NCBI RefSeq assembly: GCF_001544075.1
Contig: NZ_BCNT01000001.1
Span: 496,001-560,000 of the forward strand
Direction: 5' to 3'
Source of the DNA: Comamonas terrae
Lineage (GTDB): Bacteria > Pseudomonadota > Gammaproteobacteria > Burkholderiales > Burkholderiaceae_C
DNA: 64,000 nt
Shown: piece after piece, positions 41,602-50,094 of the stretch
Layout of the letters: each line of letters opens with the position of its first letter
Numbering within the stretch: the stretch's first letter is position 1
Notes under the pieces: model-generated
Databases searched by the model: none
What the model was told of the DNA's origin: nothing
The model's input: only the letters and a program-made list of their open reading frames with translations
Translations under genes and position numbers: made by a program

Positions 41602-41943
41602 TCAGGTCGCAATCTCAAAATCGTCCGCCGCCCGGTCGAAGGTGTCGGCGTAGCGTGTGATGGCCCGTATCTCAAGAGCACCAGCAGCCACAGGGTCTGT
41701 TGCGGTGCTTTCCCCGATCAGCACAAAGTCGCCCTGCTTTGCCTGGGCGAACTCGGTGTAGATCAGCTGGCGGGTCACGAACTCCACGCCGCGGGCATTG
41801 ACTCGACGCTCGGCCTTGGCGCTGTAATCGCAATCGAATGCCACGGGCGCGCCAAAAGCGTCCTGGCCAGCCCAGTCGTCACGACCAAGGAGCGGCCAGA
41901 GGGTGGCTTTTGCGGTGTAGGACCAGGAAGCTGATGCGGACAT
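41602..41943 (-). CDS. Head closure / head-tail joining protein, unassigned
   Basis: A 113-residue strand-rich protein (S-W-S-Y-T-A-K-A-T-L-W, then F-D-C-D-Y-S-A-K-A-E-R-R-V and G-D-F-V-L-I-G-E-S-T-A). Its place between the head-tail connector and the gp10-like gene suits a head-closure role. ATG at 41943 is chosen; the ATG at 41952 lies inside the 13-bp motif and is in frame, so it could also serve as the start. Confidence 0.6.
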   Translation of the reverse strand: MSASASWSYTAKATLWPLLGRDDWAGQDAFGAPVAFDCDYSAKAERRVNARGVEFVTRQLIYTEFAQAKQGDFVLIGESTATDPVAAGALEIRAITRYADTFDRAADDFEIAT

Positions 41944-41949
41944 GCGCCC

Positions 41950-41962
41950 CATGCTAGGGAGC
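41950..41962 (-). repeat. Late-operon 13-bp motif, exact copy
   Basis: CATGCTAGGGAGC immediately before the head closure gene. Here the ATG inside the motif is in frame with the gene. Confidence 0.8.
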
Positions 41963-41982
41963 GCAATGCCGAGGGTCGGCGG

Positions 41983-42354
41983 TCAGCCGTTGACCACGAA
42001 CATGAATGCCGAGGCGGCGGGGTCAGGGCCCACGAGGTCGGCCACGGTGCCGGCCTTGTCCAGGGCGGCGAGAGAGCGGCGCAGCTGCGTCAGCGCGTCG
42101 TCCTGGTTCTTGAAGGAGCGGGAGGCACCAGAAGGCGCCCCCTGGGATTGGATCCGGCGGGGTGCGCCGGCGGAAGCGATGATGGCCACGGCCATGCACT
42201 GGATCAAGAGCTGGTCCTCGGCGCTGTAGCCGGCGTCCACCATCTTCTCCTCTGCGGCCGCCACCTTGGCGACGGCCGCGTCGATGAAGAAAGACGGCAC
42301 GCTGACGCCGAGCGCCTGGTCAAGGTACTGGGTCGCATGCGTGCTCGTGATCAC
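41983..42354 (-). CDS. Head-tail connector-like protein
   Basis: A 123-residue, mostly helical protein (Y-L-D-Q-A-L-G-V-S-V-P-S-F-F-I-D-A-A-V, then D-Q-L-L-I-Q-C-M-A-V-A-I-I). It resembles the DUF7370-type adaptor group by size and place. It starts with a GTG at 42354 that forms a GTGA overlap with the previous stop, so translation is coupled. Confidence 0.55.
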   Translation of the reverse strand: MITSTHATQYLDQALGVSVPSFFIDAAVAKVAAAEEKMVDAGYSAEDQLLIQCMAVAIIASAGAPRRIQSQGAPSGASRSFKNQDDALTQLRRSLAALDKAGTVADLVGPDPAASAFMFVVNG

Positions 42355-42893
42355 TTCTTGGCCTTCGAGTCGGTTTTGGCATCGGCATCGGCCTTAGCTT
42401 GAGCCCGGGCCTTTTCCAGTTCATCCGTCAGCACGGTATTCACCTTCGTGGCTTCGGCAAGCTGCTCCTGCAGCTGCGCTTCACGGCCCAGGGATGCTTC
42501 GAGGTCGGCTTTGGCGGCGGCCAACTGCTCGCTGAGCTGCTTGCTTTCCGCCAGGCCCGCCTTGACATCGGCTATCAGGTCCTCGATGGTCTTGGACTGG
42601 GCTTCCAAGGTCGCCTTCTGCTCAGCCATGATGCGTGCCCGCTCGAGGCGGTCCTGCTCAGCTGCCTCTGCCATGGCTGCGTTGATCTTCCCCTGTTCGG
42701 GGTCGACCGGCGCAAGGGCGGTGCCAGCGCCATCGCTCGAGACTTGCTGCTCGGCAAATACGGTGGGCTGCGTGCCGCCCAGCTCGCACTTGCCGGCGGC
42801 CCAGGCGGGCAGCTCGGCAAACTCGATCACGTCGCCGACCTTGGCCCCTGCGGGCCACGGTGCTTTCAGGTGCTTGATGGTGTACAGGGGCAT
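42351..42893 (-). CDS. Phage head protein with C-terminal coiled coil, unassigned
   Basis: A 180-residue protein. Residues 1-50 form a small beta unit (Y-T-I-K-H-L-K, V-G-D-V-I-E-F, C-E-L-G-G). Residues 70-180 form one long Ala/Glu/Lys coiled coil (A-E-Q-K-A-T-L-E-A-Q-S-K-T-I-E-D-L-I, K-A-D-L-E-A-S-L-G-R-E-A-Q-L-Q-E-Q). It is placed directly after the major capsid gene. ATG at 42893 is chosen because the upstream extension is arginine/proline rich. Confidence 0.6.
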   Translation of the reverse strand: MPLYTIKHLKAPWPAGAKVGDVIEFAELPAWAAGKCELGGTQPTVFAEQQVSSDGAGTALAPVDPEQGKINAAMAEAAEQDRLERARIMAEQKATLEAQSKTIEDLIADVKAGLAESKQLSEQLAAAKADLEASLGREAQLQEQLAEATKVNTVLTDELEKARAQAKADADAKTDSKAKK

Positions 42894-42895
42894 GG

Positions 42896-43912
42896 TCAGG
42901 CCTTCGTGAAGTGGGCGATCTGCGAGCGGCCTTCGTAGTCGCTGCGGAACTGGGGCACGGCCGCGGCGATCACGCCGAAAACGTAATCGTCCTCGGGGTT
43001 GTGGCGCACCTTGGGACGGGTCACCAGAGGCATGCCGTTGAGGATCGAGCCCCAATCGCCGTTGCCGATGTTGGCGATGCTGATCACCTCGTTGGCTGGG
43101 ATGCGCGGCACCGGCACGATCTCGGCCACCTGGGACACCTCACGCAGGCGCGCCAGGATGGTCTTGGGATAGCCGGCGGTGAATTCGTTGATGTCCGCGT
43201 AGGTGTAGTCGCTGTAGTTCAGGAAGATCGTGATGCGGCCGTAGGCGTTGTCGCCCAGGTGGGCATTCACTACGGCCTCGATCACGCTCAGCCACTGAGC
43301 ACCGGTGGCGCCTTTGAGGTCCAGGCCGTGCATGCCGGTCGCACGCTGCGGGAAGTTGCGCAGGCCGTAAATGGTCGTGCCGGCCACATTGATGCTGCCG
43401 TAACCGTTGAGCACCACATCCTCCAGCTTCTCGGCCACCTTGCGCTGGTGGTTGGAGATGGTGGCGGTGTCGATGCCCGAGGGCCCCTTGCGCATCACCT
43501 CCATCTGCCGCCAGCCGAAGCGCGCCTGGCTGTCGAAGATGGGCAGGGGCGTGCCTTCGTAGGTCACCAGGGCCTGGTCGGCGCGGCCTTCGCTGCGGCC
43601 GTCCATGGTGACGTGCACTTCGCCGGAATCGGAGACCTTGGGGAAGTAGGAGACCAGATCACCCATCGAGACGGGCGTGTTGCTGGCCTGCGCCAGGCGG
43701 TTGAACATCACCAGGGTGTCGCGCTGCAGCTGCACGGCGCGGCCGTCGATGCGGCGCCAGGCGTCCAGGGGGATCTGGGCGGCATTGCCGGTCAGGGTGT
43801 CGCCGAAGCCGTCTGCAAAGGCGGCGTTGACGGCCATTGCCGTCTGGCGCATGTTGAACGAGGCGCGAGCAGCAGTAATCGCCGCGTCTTGTTCGGGAGT
43901 CAGTCGAAGCAT
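42896..43912 (-). CDS. Major capsid protein
   Basis: A 338-residue HK97-fold coat protein related to the encapsulin-like major capsid group. N-terminal helix (A-A-I-T-A-A-R-A-S-F-N-M-R-Q-T-A-M), E-loop region near residues 95-130 (V-H-V-T-M-D-G-R-S-E-G, P-L-P-I-F-D), spine helix N-H-Q-R-K-V-A-E-K-L-E-D-V-V-L-N-G, and a C-terminal A-domain ending with I-A-H-F-T-K-A. AAGGAG precedes the ATG at 43912. No delta domain is evident; the scaffold function may lie in the protease gene upstream. Confidence 0.85.
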   Translation of the reverse strand: MLRLTPEQDAAITAARASFNMRQTAMAVNAAFADGFGDTLTGNAAQIPLDAWRRIDGRAVQLQRDTLVMFNRLAQASNTPVSMGDLVSYFPKVSDSGEVHVTMDGRSEGRADQALVTYEGTPLPIFDSQARFGWRQMEVMRKGPSGIDTATISNHQRKVAEKLEDVVLNGYGSINVAGTTIYGLRNFPQRATGMHGLDLKGATGAQWLSVIEAVVNAHLGDNAYGRITIFLNYSDYTYADINEFTAGYPKTILARLREVSQVAEIVPVPRIPANEVISIANIGNGDWGSILNGMPLVTRPKVRHNPEDDYVFGVIAAAVPQFRSDYEGRSQIAHFTKA

Positions 43913-43946
43913 GTGATTCTCCTTATGGGGTTCTGCCAGCAGCCGG

Positions 43947-44411
43947 TCAGGCCATGGTGTGGAAGTTGGCGATCTCGATGTCCAGCAGGTCGCCGGCGGC
44001 AGCGCCATTGGCAGCGGCGGCGGCATAGGCCACCACCACGTTGCCGGCGGCAGCGGCCGTCAACCGGCCAGCGGCGCCGATGGTCAGGGGCTGGCCGAAG
44101 GTGTAGTTGCCGGCGGCCACGGCGGCCTGGTATTGCTGGGTGGGCTCCAGGACGTAGGCCACGGCCGTCTCGTTGGCGGCATAGGCCGTCTTGAGCGGGT
44201 CGCTGCCGTTGAACCAGCTGCCGGCCGGCGCATAGAAGTCACGATGGGCCAGCAGGCGCACCATGGGGCCGAAGGCCACGGCCTGGGCCAGATTGGTAGC
44301 GCTCTCCGTCACGAACGTGCCGGGCAGCAGCGCTGCGGCCACCGGCTTGTCGGACACCGTGCGGGGGTGGCGGTCGTGGGGACCGCGATAGATGAGGTTG
44401 GCTTTGGCCAT
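43947..44411 (-). CDS. Capsid decoration-like protein
   Basis: A 154-residue protein between protease and capsid genes. The C-terminal part is small-residue rich (G-R-L-T-A-A-A-A-G-N-V-V-V-A-Y-A) with strand periodicity and ends D-L-L-D-I-E-I-A-N-F. This is typical of capsid-stabilising proteins whose beta-tulip binds the outer capsid. The N-terminus (K-A-N-L-I-Y-R-G-P) is also found in such proteins. Assignment rests on composition and gene order. Confidence 0.6.
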   Translation of the reverse strand: MAKANLIYRGPHDRHPRTVSDKPVAAALLPGTFVTESATNLAQAVAFGPMVRLLAHRDFYAPAGSWFNGSDPLKTAYAANETAVAYVLEPTQQYQAAVAAGNYTFGQPLTIGAAGRLTAAAAGNVVVAYAAAAANGAAAGDLLDIEIANFHTMA

Positions 44412-44414
44412 GGC

Positions 44415-45710
44415 TTACTTGGCTCCTTCGTCGATCAGGCTGTTGATGGAATAGCCCTTGAACTCATCGCCGGGCTGCTTCTGGGACTGGCTGTTGCCCA
44501 CGCTGACGGGGGCGGCCTTGGCCTTGAGTTCCTTCAGGCGTGCCAGGGGCATGAGCTTGAAGTCCTCGACGGTCAGCGAGCTGTTCACCGCCAGCTCGGT
44601 GGCCAGGACGTCACGCTCGGCGTTCTCGGCAGCGGTCTGCGCGGCCTCAAGTTCGGCGATGCGCGAATTGGCCGCGGCCAGCTTCTCGTCCCCGGGCTTC
44701 TTGACCAGAGCGTTGTAGGCGGCCAGGACCTGGGTATCGTCCAGGCCCTCGGTCTTGATGCCGGCGGCATTGAGCGCGGCGATGATTTGCTCTTTCACGA
44801 TGTCGACCTCCTGATGGTTCGTGACGGGTTCATAGGAAACCTGCCGAACAACTTCAACAGGCTGTCCGACCCATGCTACGGAGCCACTTTCGGAGGCGTG
44901 ATAGTCCTGGCGCCATAGCTTTCCGCCCTCGTCTGTCCAGATGGCATAGGAGGTGAACACCTCGCGAATCCAGGCGTTCTGAGGCAGCCCAGCGCGCAGC
45001 CCGTCATAGATCTGGTCGAAGCTGAGGTCCTTGTTCGCGAACAGGCTGCGCATCCATCCGAGCAGGCCCTGGTACCGGCGGTCCTCGGGATCGTTGTTCA
45101 CGCTGATGGTCTCGATCTCGTCCTCGCCGCCCTCGCTGTTGAGGAACATGCCCACGCCCTGCTCCGGCGTGCCGGCCCCTGTCTCGTCCAGCAGGATGGC
45201 CAGGTGGTCGTATTGCAGATTCGTTGCGATCGAGGTGTACTTCTTGCCGCGGCTCTCGCCGTTGGCCACGACCTCGACCAGATTCAGGCCGGTGCTGACG
45301 TGGATAGGGTCGGCATTGGTGCCGGCAATGGCGGCGTCCAGGCGCTCCACCAGCTTCTTGCCCTGCTCGGTGGCCTGGGCCATGTCCCCGTTGACGACAA
45401 CATCGGTCAGCGTCCGCCCGCCCTCATGCCGGGCATTGCTGCAATACGCACCGATCCAGGCCGTGGCCAGGGCCTCGCCGTTGGCCGCGCTGATGTGCTG
45501 GCCCTTGCTGTTCTTCGGATGTCCGGCCGGGGCCGGCTTGCCCTCCAGGGTCTTGACGCCGGCGGCGAGTTGGTCGGCCGGGTAGAGCCGGCGGTTCATC
45601 ACGATGTCGTCGACTGCGCCGCAGACATCGCGGATGGTGTAGGTGTTGCCGGTCTTGCTGACGTTGGCCGCGTTGACGGCGCTGACGATGTGGACTCGTT
45701 TTGTTGCCAT
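44415..45710 (-). CDS. DUF2213-type prohead protease/scaffold fusion
   Basis: A 431-residue protein. The N-terminal domain (about 1-190) has V-M-N-R-R-L-Y-P-A-D, G-K-P-A-P-A-G-H-P and L-Q-Y-D-H-L-A-I-L-L-D, as in DUF2213 prohead proteases; the serine after H-V-S-T-G could be catalytic. The C-terminal third (about 335-415) is a long Ala/Glu coiled coil, as in scaffold proteins. This arrangement would supply both protease and scaffold for the capsid. ATG 45710 gives M-A-T-K-R-V-H; an in-frame ATG at 45737 lies inside a 13-bp motif copy. Confidence 0.78.
   Translation of the reverse strand: MATKRVHIVSAVNAANVSKTGNTYTIRDVCGAVDDIVMNRRLYPADQLAAGVKTLEGKPAPAGHPKNSKGQHISAANGEALATAWIGAYCSNARHEGGRTLTDVVVNGDMAQATEQGKKLVERLDAAIAGTNADPIHVSTGLNLVEVVANGESRGKKYTSIATNLQYDHLAILLDETGAGTPEQGVGMFLNSEGGEDEIETISVNNDPEDRRYQGLLGWMRSLFANKDLSFDQIYDGLRAGLPQNAWIREVFTSYAIWTDEGGKLWRQDYHASESGSVAWVGQPVEVVRQVSYEPVTNHQEVDIVKEQIIAALNAAGIKTEGLDDTQVLAAYNALVKKPGDEKLAAANSRIAELEAAQTAAENAERDVLATELAVNSSLTVEDFKLMPLARLKELKAKAAPVSVGNSQSQKQPGDEFKGYSINSLIDEGAK
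44872..44884 (-). repeat. Late-operon 13-bp motif, 12 of 13 match, intragenic
   Basis: CATGCTACGGAGC inside the protease/scaffold gene. Together with the copy at 40990 it shows that the motif is not strictly intergenic. Confidence 0.55.
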
Positions 45711-45734
45711 GGTCTGCCTCATAAAGATGCAGGC

Positions 45735-45747
45735 CATGCTAGGGAGG
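45735..45747 (-). repeat. Late-operon 13-bp motif, 12 of 13 match
   Basis: CATGCTAGGGAGG in the short space between the head morphogenesis gene stop (45748) and the protease start (45710). Confidence 0.7.
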
Positions 45748-46677
45748 CTAGGCCCCAGGCCCTTTATCCCATGCCTCTCGTTCTGCTGCCATGATCTTCT
45801 GAAGGCGTTCGGTCAGGATGGGCTTGCCATTGGCGTCCAGCAGGCACTCCGTCTGCCCGCAGTGGCAGTTGTAGCGATTGCCGTCACGGCCATAGAACGC
45901 CCTCACCTCGTCCGTCGAGTAGACGCGGCCATTGCGCGCCGCGTGTGTGGCCCTGGTGGTGGGCAGCAGGGCTGAAGTCCACAGCATGCCCGTGCGGATG
46001 CCCATCTCCTCCCGGGCGGCGTCAGCTTCCGCCCAGCGGGCCTGCCGCAGCGAATCGGTAATGTCGGTCTGGGCATACTGGCGCGCCTTGGCCCGTGTCA
46101 CGCCCAGGCCCTCCTCGATCAGTCTGGCGGCAGCACGGGGATTGGTGCCCTCGGCCACGGCCCGGCCGATGATGGCCGCCAAGCGGCTCTGGCCCTCGGC
46201 ACGCAGGCCAGTCCAGTGCTCGTAGCTCTTGATGCGGGCCAAGCCCACCCGGATCTGATACGGCTCGCTGCGGATGACCTGATCCAGCGAGCGAGCTGTG
46301 GCATAGACGGATGACAGGTTGCCGAGGTTGGCCACGGTCTGGGCGGTGCCCAGCTGCATGGCCTGTTCGACGAACGGGTCCCACCAGAAAACGTCCTTGG
46401 GTTCCTTGCCGTTTTGAATCCAGCGATCGAGCGCTGCCTGCAGCTCGAGCATCACGATGTCCATCACGGCCGGCGTGATGCCGTAGGCCACCCGCGGCGC
46501 GCTGTCGTTCAGGGCATAGACCGGGATCTTGTCAAAGGTGGCCAGCACTTCCTGGGTCAGTCCGGCCCAGCGCCGGTCGATCTCGGCCAGGGCGGCCCGC
46601 AGGAGGCGCATGCTGCCGGTGCGGTCCCGGGGTGTACCCGGGATGGCCGGATTACGCGGCGGCTGGCGCATTGTCAT
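45748..46677 (-). CDS. Phage head morphogenesis protein (SPP1 gp7 / Mu gpF-like)
   Basis: A 309-residue minor head protein. The gp7-like core is at about residues 160-290: R-A-A-A-R-L-I-E-E-G-L-G-V-T-R-A-K-A-R, Y-A-Q-T-D-I-T-D-S, A-T-H-A-A-R-N-G-R-V-Y. It finishes with the conserved cysteine-rich end N-C-H-C-G-Q-T-E-C. It follows the portal gene and overlaps its end by about 26 bases. ATGs at 46677 and 46671 are both possible starts. Confidence 0.82.
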   Translation of the reverse strand: MTMRQPPRNPAIPGTPRDRTGSMRLLRAALAEIDRRWAGLTQEVLATFDKIPVYALNDSAPRVAYGITPAVMDIVMLELQAALDRWIQNGKEPKDVFWWDPFVEQAMQLGTAQTVANLGNLSSVYATARSLDQVIRSEPYQIRVGLARIKSYEHWTGLRAEGQSRLAAIIGRAVAEGTNPRAAARLIEEGLGVTRAKARQYAQTDITDSLRQARWAEADAAREEMGIRTGMLWTSALLPTTRATHAARNGRVYSTDEVRAFYGRDGNRYNCHCGQTECLLDANGKPILTERLQKIMAAEREAWDKGPGA

Positions 46678-48016
46678 CCTGCTGCAGCGGGTCCACGGCG
46701 GGATCGCCTTCGGTCGGCAAGCCATCGTCCGTCCGCTCTTCATAGTCCATCACGGCGCGCAGCTCGTTGGCGTCGAATAGCGGTTCGGTCAAGCCGGACT
46801 GGAAGGCCTGCTGCATGGCTGCTGTCATCTTGCCCAGCAGGTTGGCTTTGTCGGTCTCCGTGGGGGCATTGACCGGCGGCCACTGGATCTCGAAATCCCC
46901 GGCCTCGATGATGCCGGCCGCCTGCATTCGGGTGATGAACTCCTCCAGCATGGGCGTGAGTTCGAACTCCTGGCGGCTCGCACAGCGGTTGGCGTAATCC
47001 TGCTTGTCCTCGTCGCTGGCCAGCCGCCCGGTCTGCTGGCCGAACAGGATGGTGAACGGAAGGCGCACAGATGCTGCAAACTCATTGGCAGCCACAGTCC
47101 ACGGCCCGGTGGGATCGCTGATCGATGTCTGCAGTGTGGTCGCATCGCCGCCCTGCATCACGATGGCGGCGTCGGTGCTGCGGTTCAACGCTCGCGCCTG
47201 CGTCTCGTGGGCCTCCCGCACCGAGGTCGGCTCTTTGCCATCTGGGCCAGGGATCGCCTGCGGCGCGGCACCCGCTTCGTACTTGAAGACGATAGTGCGC
47301 GCGCTGTTTTTGAGATAGCTCTCACCCGAGCCGCCTGAAATCTTGTCCAGGTCCACCAGACGATTGAAGCCGGCGCGCAGCAGCGGGATGCCGTCGAAGA
47401 AGTCCCCCACCGATCCTTCGGCCAGGATCTGCACGCGGCTGGGGTGCACGTCGGCCCATTCCTCTGGTTTGCCCTGGGTGTCCGAGTCAGGAGGCGGCAG
47501 CTTCCGGTACTGGAACATGGCCGGCGTGCCGTAGTTCTCGGCGTTCTGGTCGATGTTCCACTTGGTGACCTTGAGCTGGTTCTCGAAGAGCGGGATCAGG
47601 TCAACCAGCTTCGCGGCGCGCTCCAGCGGCTGGTCCAGCGACTTGTTGTCGGCCACACGGTAGATCACGGCGGCATAGCGCCCGATCAGGTTGCGTCGGT
47701 CCAGGTCCTTGAGCTTGGCCATGACCCGCACGTCGCGCAGCAGCTTGCGGACCTTCTTCTCCCAGGCTGTCTCGCTGTCGCTCTCTGGCTTCTTGATGCG
47801 CGGCAACTTCTCCCAGCACTTGTCGAGCAGGCGATGCACAGCACCATGGCCTGCGCCGCCCCGTTCGTAGGCGGCATAGAGCAGTTCGAAGGTGACATGC
47901 TCCGGATAGCCGTATTGCGACCAAGCCGTGGGCCGCTTGGCATCCAGGCCCAGGGAGCCTAGGAACTCCTGGCGGGCGCGGGATATTTCGAGGGAGTTGG
48001 TGATGATCTCGGGCAT
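46652..48016 (-). CDS. Phage portal protein (DUF1073-like)
   Basis: A 454-residue portal protein. It shows the clip and wing pattern of the DUF1073 group: C-W-E-K-L-P-R-I-K, I-G-R-Y-A-A-V-I-Y-R-V near residue 112, H-P-S-R-V-Q-I-L-A-E-G near 193, then L-P-F-T-I-L-F-G-Q-Q-T-G-R-L-A-S near 313 in the stem helix area. It forms the dodecameric gate for DNA packaging by the terminase encoded upstream. The two are separated by the opposite-strand DUF4145 gene. Confidence 0.85.
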   Translation of the reverse strand: MPEIITNSLEISRARQEFLGSLGLDAKRPTAWSQYGYPEHVTFELLYAAYERGGAGHGAVHRLLDKCWEKLPRIKKPESDSETAWEKKVRKLLRDVRVMAKLKDLDRRNLIGRYAAVIYRVADNKSLDQPLERAAKLVDLIPLFENQLKVTKWNIDQNAENYGTPAMFQYRKLPPPDSDTQGKPEEWADVHPSRVQILAEGSVGDFFDGIPLLRAGFNRLVDLDKISGGSGESYLKNSARTIVFKYEAGAAPQAIPGPDGKEPTSVREAHETQARALNRSTDAAIVMQGGDATTLQTSISDPTGPWTVAANEFAASVRLPFTILFGQQTGRLASDEDKQDYANRCASRQEFELTPMLEEFITRMQAAGIIEAGDFEIQWPPVNAPTETDKANLLGKMTAAMQQAFQSGLTEPLFDANELRAVMDYEERTDDGLPTEGDPAVDPLQQDDNAPAAA

Positions 48017-48023
48017 GCCGTTG

Positions 48024-48036
48024 CATGCTAGGAAGA
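48024..48036 (-). repeat. Late-operon 13-bp motif, 11 of 13 match
   Basis: CATGCTAGGAAGA just upstream of the portal start codon, in the 57-base gap shared with the divergent DUF4145 gene. Confidence 0.6.
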
Positions 48037-48073
48037 GCTAAACTGCGGCAGCAGCATAAAGGAGCATCAGTTA

Positions 48074-48676
48074 ATGAGAGAGGCGATATTCAAACATGGT
48101 ACTTGGAGCAAACTAAGCGCCCTTCCAAATCGATCCTTTGTTTGCGGATTCTGTTCGCACAGGGTCTCGTCAATAGTTGGATACTCAAAAAATGCCCAAA
48201 GAGATGGATCAGGCCAAATAATCGGAGCATTGCACATCTGCCCCAACTGTACTGGACCAAACTACTTCTTTGCTGATTCAAGATTCCCATCTCCTGCACT
48301 TGGAAATGAAGTCAACAACGTTCCAGCCGACCTATATGAGCTCTATCAAGAAGCAAGGCGCTGCACCGGGGAAGGCTGTTACACAGCGGCAGTTCTAATT
48401 TGCCGAAAAATGCTTATGAACATTGCTGTAACCCAAGGAGCTGACGAGGGTAAGGCGTTTATTCATTACGTATCTTTCTTGGCAGATAACGGATATGTCC
48501 CACCGAATGGGCGTCATTGGGTAGATCACATCAGAAAAAAAGGCAACGAAGCTACTCATGAAATTGCCATCATGAAAGAGGAAGATGCAAAGGACTTGAT
48601 CGTATTTATAGAGATGCTCTTAAGATTCATATACGAATTCCCAGCCATGGTGCCAAACCCACCAGCCGGTAACTAA
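48074..48676 (+). CDS. Zinc-ribbon DUF4145 protein, plus-strand moron in the late operon
   Basis: A 200-residue protein. A four-cysteine zinc ribbon (C24-x2-C27 and C56-x2-C59) is followed by a DUF4145 helical domain (about 82-190). That domain includes D-L-Y-E-L-Y-Q-E-A, A-A-V-L-I-C-R-K-M-L and the G-N-E-A-T-H-E signature. DUF4145 domains occur in restriction and other defence-associated proteins, but no enzymatic role is proved. It is the only plus-strand gene inside a 28-kb minus-strand block, is clearly AT-richer than its neighbours, and has its own AAAGGAGC site. Its stop codon interlocks with that of terL. It is probably a lysogenically expressed cargo gene. Confidence 0.85.
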   Translation: MREAIFKHGTWSKLSALPNRSFVCGFCSHRVSSIVGYSKNAQRDGSGQIIGALHICPNCTGPNYFFADSRFPSPALGNEVNNVPADLYELYQEARRCTGEGCYTAAVLICRKMLMNIAVTQGADEGKAFIHYVSFLADNGYVPPNGRHWVDHIRKKGNEATHEIAIMKEEDAKDLIVFIEMLLRFIYEFPAMVPNPPAGN

Positions 48677-50094
48677 GTAAAGATCCCCACGGTCGGCTGC
48701 AGCAACCCATTGAACCCTCTCGCAGCTCCGTCGACCTGATCATCATATTTCCCAAAGGGGAACAGCCGGCACTCGTCGATGAACGGGGTGTTCCAGGCAC
48801 CCTTGAGCAGCAGCACGTTGCCGGCGTTGATCTGGCTGGCCAAGGGCGTGGCCCGCGTCACCTTGTCGCCTGATTCCGGGCTGAAGTGCACGTTGTGGCC
48901 GGCCAGTAGCTTGGCGAAGGCCAGCACCTGGGACTTGCCGGCCTGGCCGGGGTCCTGCGGCAGGCTCTGCTTGAGCAGGCGGCCGTCGGCCATGGCGGTG
49001 TTCTTGATGAGCTGGTCCCGCAGGTTGGTCTCGAACTGCTCCCGCTTCACGTCGGCAATGATGTAGCGGCCATCGGCCAGCCGCCCGACCTTGGCTCCCG
49101 CCGTGTAGTCACCATCGCCGGAGGCGCCCAGGTCCCAGCCGCGGCACCACTCCACCACGCTGCCCGGGATGGCGTCCACGATGGGCATCAGGTCCGGCTT
49201 GATCACGCCGCCATCAGGGGGCGCAGGCAGCTGCCGGTACTGGCCGGCGAACACATAGGGGTTGGCCTTCTCCATGCGCCGCAGCTCCTCGGCACTGTGC
49301 TTCTCGGGCCAGAGTGGCGCTTCATCGTTGCCGATCCACGCCGACAGGCGCAGCTGCTCCCAGACTTCGCCGTTGCCGCCCGGTACTGGCGGGCCGTTGC
49401 CGTCCTTGCCACGGTCGCCCAGCAGCCAGCCGGCCAGGTCATCCTCGTGCAGGCGCTGCATGATGACGATGATGGGCGTGTCCGGGCTGTTCTTGCGGCT
49501 CTCCAGGGTGTTCTGGAACCAGTCGATTACGCCTTTGCGGATGGTGTCCGACTTGGCCTCGTCCGCCTTGTGAGGGTCGTCGATGATGATGGCGCCGCCG
49601 AAGCCGTCGCGATGCTTGCCCGCGCCAAAGCCCGTGATCGTGCCGCCCGTGCCCGTGGCGTACATCACGCCGCCGTCCGTGGTCTTCCAGTGCGAACCCG
49701 CATCGGTGGCCAGCCGCAGCTCGGGGAATACCTCGGCGAAGGCCTCATGCTGGACCACATTGCGCACCTGCGTGCTGTTGTTGACGGCCAGCGGCGTGCT
49801 GTAGCTGCAGTGGATGAATTCCGCATCGGGCACCTTGCCAAAGGCCCAGGCGATGAAGTTCACCACGGCCAGCTCGGTCTTGGAATACCGGGGCGGCATG
49901 TTGATGATCAGCCGCTTGCATTCGCCGTTGAAGACCCGCATGAGGGCGTCGCAGATCATGGCGTGGTGCATGGCCCTGCGCCAGAGGAAGCCCTTGCGCT
50001 GCAGGAACATCCAGCGGGAGAACGAATACAGGTCTTCACGCGCCCAGCCGACGGCAGCCAGGCGCTCGGCGGGGCTAAAACTTGGCCTGGACAC
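48673..50094 (-). CDS. Terminase large subunit
   Basis: A 473-residue packaging motor. The Walker A variant M-P-P-R-Y-S-K-T is at residues 66-73 and Walker B A-I-I-I-D-D at 168-173. The adenine and coupling motifs are in order, and the C-terminal RNase H-like nuclease begins at about 315 (G-W-D-L-G-A-S-G-D-G-D-Y-T-A). The GTG at 50094 follows GAAGGAAG by 10 bases and overlaps the small subunit end. Stop codons of this gene and the opposing DUF4145 gene share bases. Confidence 0.92.
   Translation of the reverse strand: MSRPSFSPAERLAAVGWAREDLYSFSRWMFLQRKGFLWRRAMHHAMICDALMRVFNGECKRLIINMPPRYSKTELAVVNFIAWAFGKVPDAEFIHCSYSTPLAVNNSTQVRNVVQHEAFAEVFPELRLATDAGSHWKTTDGGVMYATGTGGTITGFGAGKHRDGFGGAIIIDDPHKADEAKSDTIRKGVIDWFQNTLESRKNSPDTPIIVIMQRLHEDDLAGWLLGDRGKDGNGPPVPGGNGEVWEQLRLSAWIGNDEAPLWPEKHSAEELRRMEKANPYVFAGQYRQLPAPPDGGVIKPDLMPIVDAIPGSVVEWCRGWDLGASGDGDYTAGAKVGRLADGRYIIADVKREQFETNLRDQLIKNTAMADGRLLKQSLPQDPGQAGKSQVLAFAKLLAGHNVHFSPESGDKVTRATPLASQINAGNVLLLKGAWNTPFIDECRLFPFGKYDDQVDGAARGFNGLLQPTVGIFT

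Noticed and set aside
45710..45737. ATG inside the 13-bp motif as start of the protease gene
   Set aside because: It is in frame, but the added residues look unlike the conserved start and the motif is present elsewhere where its ATG is out of frame, so the motif is not simply a start-codon context.
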